Below, in pieces: positions 24,467 to 35,560 of a stretch of 64,000 nt of DNA. This stretch comes from Vitellaria paradoxa (Eukaryota; Streptophyta; Magnoliopsida; Ericales; Sapotaceae). Under the pieces are notes generated by a model, which had not been told where the DNA came from, searched no databases, and saw only the letters and a list, made by a program, of their open reading frames with translations. The stretch lies in NCBI GenBank assembly GCA_019916065.1, contig CM034240.1, positions 13,935,894-13,999,893 of the forward strand. Direction: 5' to 3'. Positions within the stretch are counted from its first letter, which is position 1; every line of letters begins with the position of its first letter. Both the position numbers and the translations under genes were made by a program.

Positions 24467-25259
24467 TTTCTTGAGTGTTTCGTAAAATATTTATTTTTAT
24501 TTTTTTATTTAGTTATAGTAAATTGTTTAGTTTAAAAGTTAGTAAAAATTATTAAAATTTATTAAAAATTGTTCAAAAATTTTACGAATACCCAAAAGTC
24601 ATTAAAATTTATTATTTTTCCACCAAATACATCAAAATTTACTAATATCTAGATTTTCAAATGATAAGGTAGCGGTAACAGTGTTCAGAAACAGTAGTTG
24701 CGGGGAGTGATGCTGCAACGGTTACTGTGGTAGCACACGGCATGTAAATGCAATAACATATAGGGAGGGATGGTGATTTTTATTGTAGTAAGCAACAAAA
24801 ATAAAATATACGGCTAAATGGCTTTACAAAGGTTCATTTAAGTTTTATAATTGTTCTAATAAATTTTCAGAATAAAATTGAAGTTAATTTCTTCATAAAA
24901 TTTATTTTTTATTTTATCATGTAGAATTATTATATATTTATTAAATTTTATTGATATAATTTTATTTACCTATTGCAAAACTGTCTTGGGTTAAATTTAT
25001 TATTTCATTTTTTTTTAAAGTCAAAAAGTATAGCAGGGTCCCCGGGTTACCATACCCGTACCGAATTTGAATTAGTGACTGACCGTAAGGGGAGTAAATC
25101 CTTCGGCCAATGCACCAGGGAGGAATTTGTTATTCCAAATTTAAGAAAAGTATTTTCGGCCAAAACAATCACAGCCTACAGTGTCAAATGAATCAGGTCA
25201 TAAATGAGTCGGTTCTGAACATTGTCTTGCATCACTGCTTAAGAGATTGAATTAGTTTA

Positions 25260-25300
<41 letters not shown>

Positions 25301-27157
25301 TATATAACATACATTTAAAATGAGTAGCTAAAACGAGACTTAGTTTGGGAAGGAAAAAGAAATTAGCTTTTTGCAGTTAAATACTATCTATCTACTAAAA
25401 AATTAACTTTTTGTGTTTGGAAAGAAAAAATAAGTTAGTTTTTTTAACTTTTTGTTAATTAGACATATTGTCTTCCATAACTTAAAAAAAAAAATTTAAA
25501 TGTAAGAGAATAAATTTAGTTGTTTAAAAAATTTAAGTAAAAGTTAAGAAAACATTAAACTGTGTAACTTGCCAAAAAAAAAAAAAAACATTAAAGTATG
25601 TAAACACACGAGATGTTTAGTTACTTAAAACCAACCAAAACTCACCAATTTTTACTAATTTTTATACTTTCTTCCGATTAAAATTTATCACATTTCATTT
25701 TACATCAAAATTTTGTATTTTTACTATATTTTTCGGCCAAACTTTTGCCAATCAAACACCCTCATACCTGAGCGAGTCCAAAAGGCCCAGGTCGACCTAG
25801 GGTTTGGCATTTGTTCTCTTTCTACAAATTTTTGTTCCGCTAGGTATGGACCAGGGCCCACAACCTGAGGCCTATCCCAGTTTGACTTATGGGTTCACTC
25901 AAGCCCATTAGGAGTCCCATAAAATTTTTATGGATGCGGATATCCATGTTAAATCAAAGTAGTGGCATTGTGTGATGGTCATCTTGAATAATTTTTAGGT
26001 AAATTTTTCCTACAGTGGTAATTATTTTGAATAATTTCTTAAAAACATTTTTATGTAAGAAAATTTTAATAGAAATAATCACTAAAATAATGTGAAAATA
26101 ATATTTTTTTAGGTAAAACGAATCTTCATGATTATTTTTATTTAAAATGATAAATTTATAATTTTTTAATAAATTTATCAGATCACACGGGTTAAATAAT
26201 GCTCACTCTAATAAGTATGGTTAATAATAAGTAATTGTTAATTATTTAAAAATAATTTTTTAATTTTAATAAAATAAATCCATTTAACAATATATTATTT
26301 ATTAAAAAATAATTTTAATTTTAGCAAAATGTTACAAAATTGAGAAAATTTTCAATTTAGAGCCTAAAGTTGATGAAGAATTTATAAAAGAAAAAAAATA
26401 GCCTAAAAACATGATTTTAATGTTTACATTTTGATTATAAATTTTTGTGTAAATTTTTATTTCTTATAACAAAAAAATTAAAATAAATCTATTAAATACA
26501 TTTTTATTGTTAATATTTAATAATTCATAAATAATTTGAAGGAGGCTACTCTCAATTGCACCTAGCAAAACTTTTGAAACTTTACAGTAGGCTGACAGGA
26601 AGGCCAGCCAGAGCACAAAATGGTACAATTGGAGCCCATTAGAGTCGGGGGAGAGAGCCTTGCATCAAAATTTACTTTTCAAGTCTGATTTGAGAAGGAA
26701 AAAAAAATTTTCTAAAAAAGAAAAAAAATAATTTTTTCATAAGCAGGTTTTTAACTTTTTGTTAATTTAATATTTTTATCTTTTAAATTTAAAAAAATTA
26801 ATGTAAAAGAATAATTTTAATCATTTTAAAAAATTTTAAAAATTAAATAACTAAAAATTAAGTTTTAATTAATGTTATCAAACCAACCCTCAATAAAACG
26901 AAGCACTGTTTGCTTCGATGTTATCCTCCATCTCAAATGTACAAGGTGACTTCTTCGTATGAATTTAAGGAAATTGATATAATAATTTATGTCGGTTTGG
27001 TGATTCATGGTCGAAAATCGTTGGATTAAAAGTCAACAGCACAAATATATTTATATTTTTTTAATTATATTTATTTAGATTAAAAAAATATAAATTCATC
27101 TGAATTATTAAATTTTAATTCAATAATATCTAACTTTAATATCATTGAATTGATATG
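24467..27157. other. AT-rich gene-free stretch
   Basis: No gene is seen. It includes a (TA)n microsatellite at 25265-25297. A small GC-richer islet at about 25030-25150 is not recognised; it may be an old SINE or LINE fragment. Several T-rich low-complexity blocks also occur. Confidence 0.45.
25265..25297. repeat. (TA)n microsatellite
   Basis: About 16 TA units within AT-rich intergenic DNA. Confidence 0.9.
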
Positions 27158-27311
27158 GCACTGTTTGGAGTTAAAAAATATAAAACTCTCCAAATCTCTA
27201 TAAATACGAATTATGAGATTATAAAATTTAAATTTTTTACTCACTACATAAAATACGAGACACTAACTTTTATAAATTTATACAAATTTATATAACTCCA
27301 AACACACTCAT
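27158..27311. mobile_element. Small MITE-like element, copy 2
   Basis: The ends CTGTTTGGAGTTA and (reversed) GTGTTTGGAGTTA are inverted repeats. It aligns with 7420-7572 along its whole length. It is better preserved than that copy. It has no coding capacity. Confidence 0.65.
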
Positions 27312-28015
27312 AATTTTCTACAATAGTCTTAGTCTTTTCTAGTCGTGCAAAAAGAGTCTTGCACGTGTGAAAAAATATAAATAAATAAAGGATAAAAATA
27401 TAATTTTATTTTCAATCATTAAATACACTGTTAGCGCTACATATGACATTACATTGTATAACACAATACGACTTTGGAGCTGTTTAGACAAAAAAATATT
27501 AAAAATTATCAAAAGTTGTAAAAATTTATCTATTTTTTTAAATTTCTTTTAATTATATTTCATCATATATCATTTTTACATTAACTTTTTATACTCCTTT
27601 TATATTTTTTTTCGTCCAAACACTCCTCTGTTTTATTAATGTTCGGAGAGTACTATGTTACGTGAGATTTCATAGATTAACGGTTTAAATACGACAGTTG
27701 GTAACTGTATTTTTAAATTAAAAATTTATAAAATTACGGCTACACATGGCATTACGTATGCAAAAATAAAATAAAATAAAACAAAAAGTTGTCAGTCTCA
27801 ACCACCTACTTTTGTTGACTCATTGAAGATTTGCGGTGATCATTTAAAAATTATAGTGACGTCGCTCTCACTGCCTCAATTTCATCCCACACAATTCTTT
27901 GATTGGTTGAATGTAAATATATTAAAAAATAAATGAGATTTATGCTAGGCACAATCAGGACAAAAAAGGGAGACTGATTGATATATATATATATATATAA
28001 AAGTATGTTAACCTA

Positions 28016-30013
28016 GACGCATTTGGTAAGGCTCCATTTGATAACGTTTTTATTTTTTATTTTTTGATTTATATTTTCAAAATTTCGTCAACTCATAATA
28101 GAAATAGGTTTAATAAACATGTTTACGTTTTTTTTATTTTTTTAAAAATTAAAAACATAAAACGAAAAACGTAAGTAGAAAAAAAGTATTTTTACTCTAA
28201 TTTCTTTACTACTTTCTATTGTAACTATTTTATTAATTTTAAAACTTTATCTATCTTAGTTACGTTATATAAAAATAAATTATTTTATTCGAATATTTTA
28301 TTAAAATAAGTTATTTTAATAAATAATATAATTAAATTCAATTAATTAAATAAATTATATAAAATAAAATAAATTATTTTTAATAAATAATAAAACTAAA
28401 TTAATTAATTTAATTTAATTTAATAATTAATTATTACTGAATTATCTAAAATAAATATCATAATTAATTTATTTAGTTTAATAATTAAATTAATTTACAT
28501 AAAATAATTAATAATAAATAATTAAATTACATTAATTTTTAATTTAAGTTAATTTAATAATTATTATTAAATTATTTTAAATAAATATCATAATTAAATT
28601 AAATTATTTATGATTTAGTTAATTTAATTTATATAAAATATATTTTATTAAATTATTTTAATAAATAATTAAATTAATTTAATTAATTAAAAAATAAATA
28701 ATTTAATTTAATAATTAATCTAATTTAACTATTTATTTAATATAAAATATATTTTATTAAATTATTTTTAATAAATAATATAATTTAATATATTTTATAT
28801 TTATTGAATTAAATCATTTTAATAAATAATTTACTGTATTAATTTAATTAATTATATTAACTAAATTAAATTAATATAAAATATATTTTATTAAGTTCTA
28901 TCAATTTTTTAAAACTAATAAAAGTAAATATTTTCTAAAATAAAAAATTAATAATAACTAATAACAGTTTTCATTTTAGAAAAAATAAATGACAACAAAA
29001 AATAGAAAACGACAACAAAAAATGACAGCGTTGTCAAACGAGCCCTAACTATTCCATTTTGAATTTTTTGTTTTTGTTTTTCTTTGTTTGAAAACTGAAT
29101 ATAACAACTCATTTGATAAATTTATTTTTAATTTTCAATTTTCTAAAAAATAAAAATTATTTTCAAAATTTTTAAAAACTATGAAAATATAGAAAATGTA
29201 TTTTTTAAGTTTTCCTTTTCATTTTTCATTTTCTTATACAACCACTACTAATTACAACTATCAATCACCATCATCCGCAAGTTGCCACCAAAATCCGACC
29301 ACCGCCTCCCACTGCTGCCACTATCTCCTACTTAGTTTTGGTCACCGCCAAATATATTATTATTTAATAAAAAATTAATTAATATATATAATATATAAAT
29401 TTAATAATATATTATTTTTTATTTATATAAATATATATTAATTATAATTGAATTTAATTAATTAAATTAATATAAAATTTTTTTACTAAATTATTTTTAA
29501 TAAATAATATAATAATTTATATTTAATATATTTTAATTTTATTGAATTAAATTATTTTTAATAAAAATATAATTAAAATAAGTACATTAAACTAAATTTA
29601 ATTAATTAAATTAATATGAAAATAATATAATATAAATTATTTTTATAAATAATATAATTATATTATATTGAATATATTTTATGTTTATTGAATTAAATTA
29701 TTTTCAAAAAAATAATATAGTTAATTTAATCAACCTGAAATATATTTTATTAAATTATTTTTAAAAAAATAATTATATTAAATTATATTTAATATATTTT
29801 TATTTTTACTGAATTAAATTATTTTTAATAACTAATATAATTAAAATAATTACATTTATTGAATTTAATTAATTAACAACTATAACTACTAACTAACAAC
29901 TATCGTTACTAAACTTGTTTTCAAGTTTTTATTTTTTTTACTATGAAAATGAAAATTAAAAATTAAAAACTGAATACAAAAATTAAAAACCAACAGTTTT
30001 ACCAAACAAGCCC
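28016..30013. mobile_element. Family-1 Tourist/Harbinger-like element with nested family-2 copy
   Basis: The outer element starts GACGCATTTGGTAA and ends ACCAAACAAGCCC. The flanks are CTA (28013-28015) and TTA (30014-30016); duplication copy 2 has a single TTAG at this point (about 36190), so it is the empty site. About 14 bp in, a family-2 element interrupts it; without that insert it is about 980 bp, like the 925-bp copy at 58.5 kb. No transposase is seen. Confidence 0.7.
28030..29045. mobile_element. Family-2 Tourist/Harbinger-like element, nested
   Basis: The ends GGCTCCATTTGATAACG and (reversed) GGGCTCGTTTGACAACG are inverted repeats. It is flanked by TAA at 28027-28029 and 29046-29048. 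It aligns with 21461-22284 along its length but is longer (1,016 bp) because of extra AT-rich tracts. Non-coding. Confidence 0.72.
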
Positions 30014-30173
30014 TTAGTAACATAAGTTGTTATTTCAACTTTTCTAAATCCCAATTATGACTATGAGTCGATTCTCCACTTGATTAGCTGAGTGATTGTT
30101 TGGGAAAATACGTTACAACCTACTTGCTTTTTTATTTTTTTTAAATTGATTAAATTTGTCCTCTTATAATTTA

Positions 30174-31774
30174 TGTCACGTTCTTAATTTTTCACAAACC
30201 TAGGAGCGTAAACAAACAACCATAAATCACCAAATTATCAATCCAAAGTTATCAGAGTTAAATATATTTAATAATAATGAACTAATAATCTACAAACTTA
30301 GATAAAAAAATAAATTCATCTCTAGTCTCCCAAACCGAGACATATACAATAATCAAAATCCAATTAAAAGAAGAAAAAAATAATTTGAAAATTGTGCAGT
30401 TCACTCCCTAGAGTATAATTAACAAACTATTCAAAATATCTACTCTGCTTAAGCGGTCCCATCATGATCATCATCTAGCGTAACACTCGCACCTACATTT
30501 GAAATTGTAAATGTATGAGCACAATATAATAATATGTATTAAACTAATCAACTAGTGATTGGAGAAAAATAAAAATTAAATACATCATGGACGGGTGTCC
30601 TAACATGAATCTCTAACGTATTATGTCAACATACATCACATATCAAAAATTTTTAAATTTAAATTTAAATATTTTGAACACGAAATAAAATAAAATAAGT
30701 TATTTTAACAAAACTATATTCTTAATTATTGGGTTAAGTACCGCCACTCAATCAACCTATGCCTCAATCATAGGATACCAAAAATATCAACTCATTAATG
30801 TTTTGTAGGGTACTAGCCTATTGGACACGATAACCCAACCCTGTGCTGATTCTCAAATTTTTCCCAATGGAGTTTTTAGTACCAACTACTTATCTCGGTA
30901 TCTCTCTCAACCCAAACCAAAATCATAAAATCAATGAATAAATAATTGTTTATTTATTCAAATCCAAAACACATTTTAAAAATATTTTTTCCTTATTAAA
31001 AGTTTCATAATAAAACACAAATTTTAAAATTTAAAATTTTTTGCACTAATTAAATTTTAATTCCTCAAAATCAAAATCAATTTATACATACTTTTCTAAT
31101 CTACAAGATAGCCACAATCACATAATTTATCATGTAACAATAAACCAAATAATTACAAAAATTCACAAAATTAAACTACACATAATAAATTTAATTTTTA
31201 TTTAACTCTACCCTTACCTCAAATTAAATTTGGATTTGTTGTGAAAAGAAACCCCAAAAAAAAAAAAAGCATGCTGTCTTCGCTATACTTTGCCACCACT
31301 TCTTCTTCTTTTTTTTTTTTTTTTTTTCCCTCTCTCTGCCAAATTACTAATGTTATATGTATATACACACACACCGACACACACACACATGTAATAGTTT
31401 TCTAAGAGGCTTGGAATCCTTATGGAGTTGGGTTGCACGTTTCCCAATCCATCCGTATAACCATCAATCTAGCAGCATCTTTTTTTTTTTTTTTAAGTGT
31501 CATTTACATTATGCGTACATATAATGAAACATTTAAGTATTTTAAGTTTAAAAATAATTAATATCCTATTTAATTCATAATACATTTTTAATATTATATT
31601 TTTTATAAATTAAAATTTTATAATTTGCATAAAAGATTCTAACATCAAAAGAAACCTCATGCAACCCGTCCACAATCAAATCAATATTAATTAATGCCTA
31701 AAAAAATATAAATCAGCTAAATTTTTTTTGAAAAAATAACCAAAGTAAGAATTAAAATTCTGGGTGATTTCGCA
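30174..31774 (-). repeat. 3' LTR of gag-only Ty3/gypsy element
   Basis: This is the left copy of a 1.6-kb long terminal repeat. It aligns along its length with 33527-35123. The element is read on the minus strand, so this is its 3' LTR. The plus-strand left end is TGTCACG, next to the target duplication ATTTA (30169-30173). The inner end reads TGCGAAATC on the minus strand. It differs from the other LTR by many substitutions and small indels, so the insertion is not recent. Confidence 0.85.
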
Positions 31775-32203
31775 CCTTTTACAAATCTTAGTTAAAATAG
31801 TATGATCCCTAATTGGCGTCTCGACACACAGATGGGACCAATTAAAATGTGTAGAAATGAACGAATAGGAGGCTCTAATATCTATAAGTACCGTGGCTTT
31901 AGAAATAAAAATAAAAAAAGTATCTCTAGTTATAATTGGTTCAACAGGCCTATCATCTCGCGTCAATACAAAAACTCTTCCATGTGCCTGCGTAGCTAAT
32001 GACTTGCCAACTCTTTGGCCCTTTTGAGATTCACCCAAGGTTACCCTTGAAAATTGTAGTTGCACGGCCTGTGGCCCTAATGGTCTAGAACTCTGCTAAT
32101 AAAAAACTAACTGAGTGGATTGCTGTGATCGAACAACACTTGAAGTCCCCTGCTGTTATAGACAATCTCTTTGAATATGGTCCTGTTGGCCACACTGGTA
32201 GCA
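31690..32203 (-). pseudogene. Gag zinc knuckle and decayed aspartic protease region
   Basis: On the minus strand, 32203-32162 encodes a CCHC knuckle with spacing C-X2-C-X4-H-X4-C. Downstream in the same frame, interrupted by a stop, 32065-31690 encodes a retropepsin-like stretch with LIDIRASYSFIS. The catalytic Asp remains, but the usual Ser/Thr-Gly after it is Ile-Arg, so it is unlikely to be active. The frame runs into the LTR and no reverse transcriptase follows. Confidence 0.75.
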
Positions 32204-32348
32204 TGACCTCAAATCAATCCTCTACTCAGCTCTAACTTATCCACTCATTTAAGGGTATTCTGACTTTCAATATCCTGGTTGTTTACACTAGAAGCAAATA
32301 ATTAAACTTTGTGAGGTTATCCCTACTGTAGAATGAGTAAGAGATTCA

Positions 32349-33027
32349 TTACTTCGTTGATATTGTGAATCGTCTCTTTTTATTTTTCTTGTTTGGTGGA
32401 GGAGCTGAACTCTTACCCTGCCTGTTATCTGTTTGCTGCCTCATGTCATTTAGGTCTTTTTCTACTATCATAACTCGAGATGTCAACATTTTGTAGTCCC
32501 CCAAATGTAAAAGTACTATCTTGCCCCTGATGGCTGGTCTCAAACTGCTCTCAAATCTTTGGCATTTATTATATTCCATCGAAATGATCTCTGGTGCATA
32601 CTTAGAAAGAGTAAATAACTTACACTCATACTCCAAGATTGTTATCGTACCTTGGATTAAATTCATAAACTTCTTCTTTTCTTACATCTCTCATTGGCAG
32701 TAGAAAGAACTATTCCCTAAACCTCTCCTTGAATTTCTCCCAAGTGATTTTACTCACATCTTGAGAATCTTTTATTGATGTCCACCAATCACTAGCTTTT
32801 CCAGTCAATTGGAATGCTGTGTAAAACACCTTCACCTCATCCTGAATAATCCTCATTGTATTAAATATCCTCCCGCATTGTGATAGTAAACTCTTAACCG
32901 TATCTAGGTCTACCTTTCTATCAAACGTCGGTGGATTCATTTTCTTGAACATAGTCAACATTGAAATGGATTCGTCTTTCTGTACTCCTCCTACCATCTT
33001 CATCATTGTCGTAGTCATATTCCACAT
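32349..33027 (-). pseudogene. Ty3/gypsy gag fragments (broken by stop and frameshift)
   Basis: Two minus-strand frames, 33027-32710 and 32666-32349, carry consecutive parts of a Ty3/gypsy gag (retrotransposon capsid) domain. The first has the NPPTFDR, GKASDWW and TWEKFKERFRE type motifs, and the second the QGTITILEYECKF-like block with SKYAPEI. They lie in different frames with a stop between, so no intact capsid protein is made. Sequence downstream continues into the zinc knuckle region. Confidence 0.82.
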
Positions 33028-33510
33028 GAATTCTTTGGGGTTAATTGAACCTCCTTGAGAAACATTGGCAACTACGGCTTAATCATTAACAGCTTGTAGT
33101 GTATTAGTCACTTTCGCCTACTCACCTTCTACCTGAGGCACGTCATCAGCCTCTGATAGAACTCTAGTACCAGGTGGGACCTCTACTCCCTGCGGTGCAT
33201 CTGCCACTCCTGGTGGTACCTTTGCTCCAATTCCTGCACGTGACTCCTGATCATAAGCCACGTCAGGCTGCATATGTCTATCCTCAATTACCAAAATTCC
33301 TTATCCCTGACCTCGACCACAGTCCCTACCGCTAGCATTAGCAACACGTGGAGGCCTCATCTAAAAACAGAAACCAAAAAGAGAATAAAAAATTGATTAT
33401 TATCAACCCACAATTCTGATACCAATACCTCTCTTGAAATCATATAATACATGTAAGCACCCCATCACATAGAAGTTTTAGTCCCCGCTGCCCCTAACTA
33501 GTCTAACCTA

Positions 33511-33524
33511 AACTCTGATACCAA
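33511..33524 (-). other. Primer-binding site (initiator tRNA-Met)
   Basis: On the minus strand this reads TTGGTATCAGAGTT, directly inside the 5' LTR edge at 33527. TGGTATCAGAG is the standard plant retrotransposon match to the 3' end of initiator tRNA-Met. It fixes the element's orientation. Confidence 0.85.
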
Positions 33525-33526
33525 TC

Positions 33527-34686
33527 TATCAAGTCCTAAATTTTTCACAAACCTTGAAGCATGAAAAAACAATTATAAATTCCCAAAAAGCCATCAACCC
33601 AAAGTTATCAAAGCAAATCTATTTAATAATAGTGAACTAATAATTCCCAAACTTAGGTAAAAAAATAAATCCATCTAGTCTCCCAAACTGAGACGTATAT
33701 AATAATCAAAATCCAATTAAAAGAGGAAAAAAATAACCTGAAAAATTATACAGTTCTCTCCCTAAAATATGATTAACAAACTATTTAAAATATCTACTCT
33801 GCCTAAACATTCTCATCATGACTATTGTCTGGTGCAACACTCGCACCTACATTTGAAGTTGTTGGGGGCGTGAGCACAATATACTAATGTATATTAAAAT
33901 AATTAACTAAGGCTCGAAGAAAAATAAAAATTAAATAAATCATGCGCGGGTGTCATAAAATGAATATCTAACGTGTCATGTTAGCATACATTACATATCA
34001 AAAATTTTTTAATTTAAATTTAAATATTTTGAACACAAAATAAAATAAAATAGGCTATTTTAACAAAATCATATTCTTAATTATTGGGTTAGGTACCGCT
34101 ACCCAGTCAACCTATGCCCCAACCATAGAATACTAAAAATGTCAACTCATCAATACTTCATAGGTTACTAGCTTACTAGACATGATAACCCAACCTCGCG
34201 CGAGTTCCTGGTCTTTCACCAATGGAACTTTCAGTACCAACTACTTATTCCGGTACCTCTTTCAACCAAAAATCAAAATCATAAAATCAATGAATAAATA
34301 ATTGTTTATTTATTCAAATCCAAAACATATTTTAAAAATATTTCTTTTCTTTATTTAAGGTTCCATAATAAAACACAAATTTTAAAATTGAAATTTTTTG
34401 TACCAACTAAATTTTAATTCCTCAAAATCAAAATCAAGTTATACATAACTTTCTAGTCCACAAGACAGCCACAATCATACAATTTATTATGTAATAATAA
34501 ACCAAATAATCACAAAATTAAACCACACATAATAAATTTAATTTTTATTTAACTTCACCCCTGCCTCAAATTAAATCTGAATCTGCTATGAAAAGAAACC
34601 CAAAAAAAAAAAAAAAAACTTGCAATCTTCGTTATGCTCTGCTGCCGTTACTTCTTCTCTTCTTTTTTTCTCCCCTCTCTTTGCCG

Positions 34687-34721
<35 letters not shown>

Positions 34722-35123
34722 AGCACACATGTGATAGTTTTCCAAGAGGTTTGGAATCCTTATGGAGTTGGGTTGCACGTTTTCCAATCCATCTATATAA
34801 CCAACAATTTGGTAGCATCTCGTTTTTGTTTGTTTTTTTTCTAAGTATCATTTACATATATACGTATGTATAATGAAAAATTTAATTATTTTAAGTTTAG
34901 AAATAATTAATATCCTATTTAATTCATAATATATTTTTAATATTATATTTTTTTATAAAAAAAATTTATAATTCACATAAAGTATTCAAACAGTAAAAGA
35001 AATCTCGCGCAACCCGTTCACAATCAAATCAATATTTAATCAATGCCTAAAAAAAATTTAAATCAACCAAATTTCCTTTAAAAAAAATAACCAAAGTAAG
35101 AATTAAAATTTTCGGTTGTCACA
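33527..35123 (-). repeat. 5' LTR of gag-only Ty3/gypsy element
   Basis: Right copy of the long terminal repeat, 5' in the element's own minus-strand orientation. It contains a (TA)n microsatellite at 34690-34719. It ends GTTGTCACA on the plus strand, followed by the target duplication ATTTA. Small frames around 34620-34873 come from the microsatellite and are not genes. Confidence 0.85.
34690..34719. repeat. (TA)n microsatellite in the 5' LTR
   Basis: About 15 TA units. The other LTR has CA/TA-rich sequence (about 31355-31390) at the matching place rather than a pure TA run, so the repeat expanded after insertion. Confidence 0.85.
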
Positions 35124-35560
35124 ATTTAAATTTTTTTTAAACATTAAAAGACAAAAATGTTAAATTAATAAATAGTTAAAAAGCTAATTAGTAAAAGTTA
35201 GCTTTTTTTCATTAAAAAAAACTAACCTTTTTCCCTAACTCAATATGTTAATTAGTAATTTGAGCAATCAAGTCACAATTAACCCTCGATTGCGATTGTA
35301 AAAAAATAAAGGATGTTTGGCTCACTATTTTTTATCAAAAAATAAATTTTTATTAATTTTTTAAAATTTCTCTAACTTCTTTTACCCAATAAATTTTTAA
35401 TTTTTACCAATTTTTTTAATTTTCTCTAACTTTGATTGATTTTTCTATTTTTTTTTAATTTTCACCAACTTTTTCTAAATTTTATAGATTTTTACTAAAC
35501 ATCCAACCAAATATTCATATAACACGTTTTACATCCTAGTGCCACAAAATTATAATTTTA

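Larger units (their letters stand above)
30174..35123 (-). mobile_element. Degenerate gag-only Ty3/gypsy LTR retrotransposon
   Basis: The element is 4,950 bp, flanked by the 5-bp duplication ATTTA (30169-30173 and 35124-35128). The empty site is preserved in the tandem copy near 36625-36635. The LTRs are about 1.6 kb and the internal region only about 1.75 kb. Inside, minus strand, are a primer-binding site for initiator tRNA-Met, a gag fragment, a zinc knuckle and a decayed protease. Reverse transcriptase, RNase H and integrase are missing, so it needed another element's enzymes. It splits copy 1 of the tandem duplication. Confidence 0.88.
27370..35560. repeat. Tandem duplication, copy 1 (interrupted by two insertions)
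   Basis: Three separated blocks, about 27370-28015, 30014-30173 and 35124-35560, line up in order with one continuous sequence at about 35561-37095. Between them lie a nested DNA element (28016-30013) and an LTR retrotransposon (30174-35123). Matching anchors include GTTCGGAGAGTA, TACGACAGTTG, GATTAGCTGAGTGATTGTTTGG and CCCTCGATTGC. Unit length without insertions is about 1.25 kb. No gene is contained. Confidence 0.8.

Noticed and set aside
25020..25191. GC-richer islet with a 72-codon frame
   Set aside because: No domain, no splice context and no neighbours. It may be a repeat fragment, but nothing identifies it.
31690..33027. Functional retrotransposon capsid/protease gene
   Set aside because: The pieces lie in three different frames with stops between them, and the protease active-site neighbourhood is altered.
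34620..34873. Overlapping frames with poly-Ile-Tyr
   Set aside because: They are produced by the TA microsatellite in the LTR.
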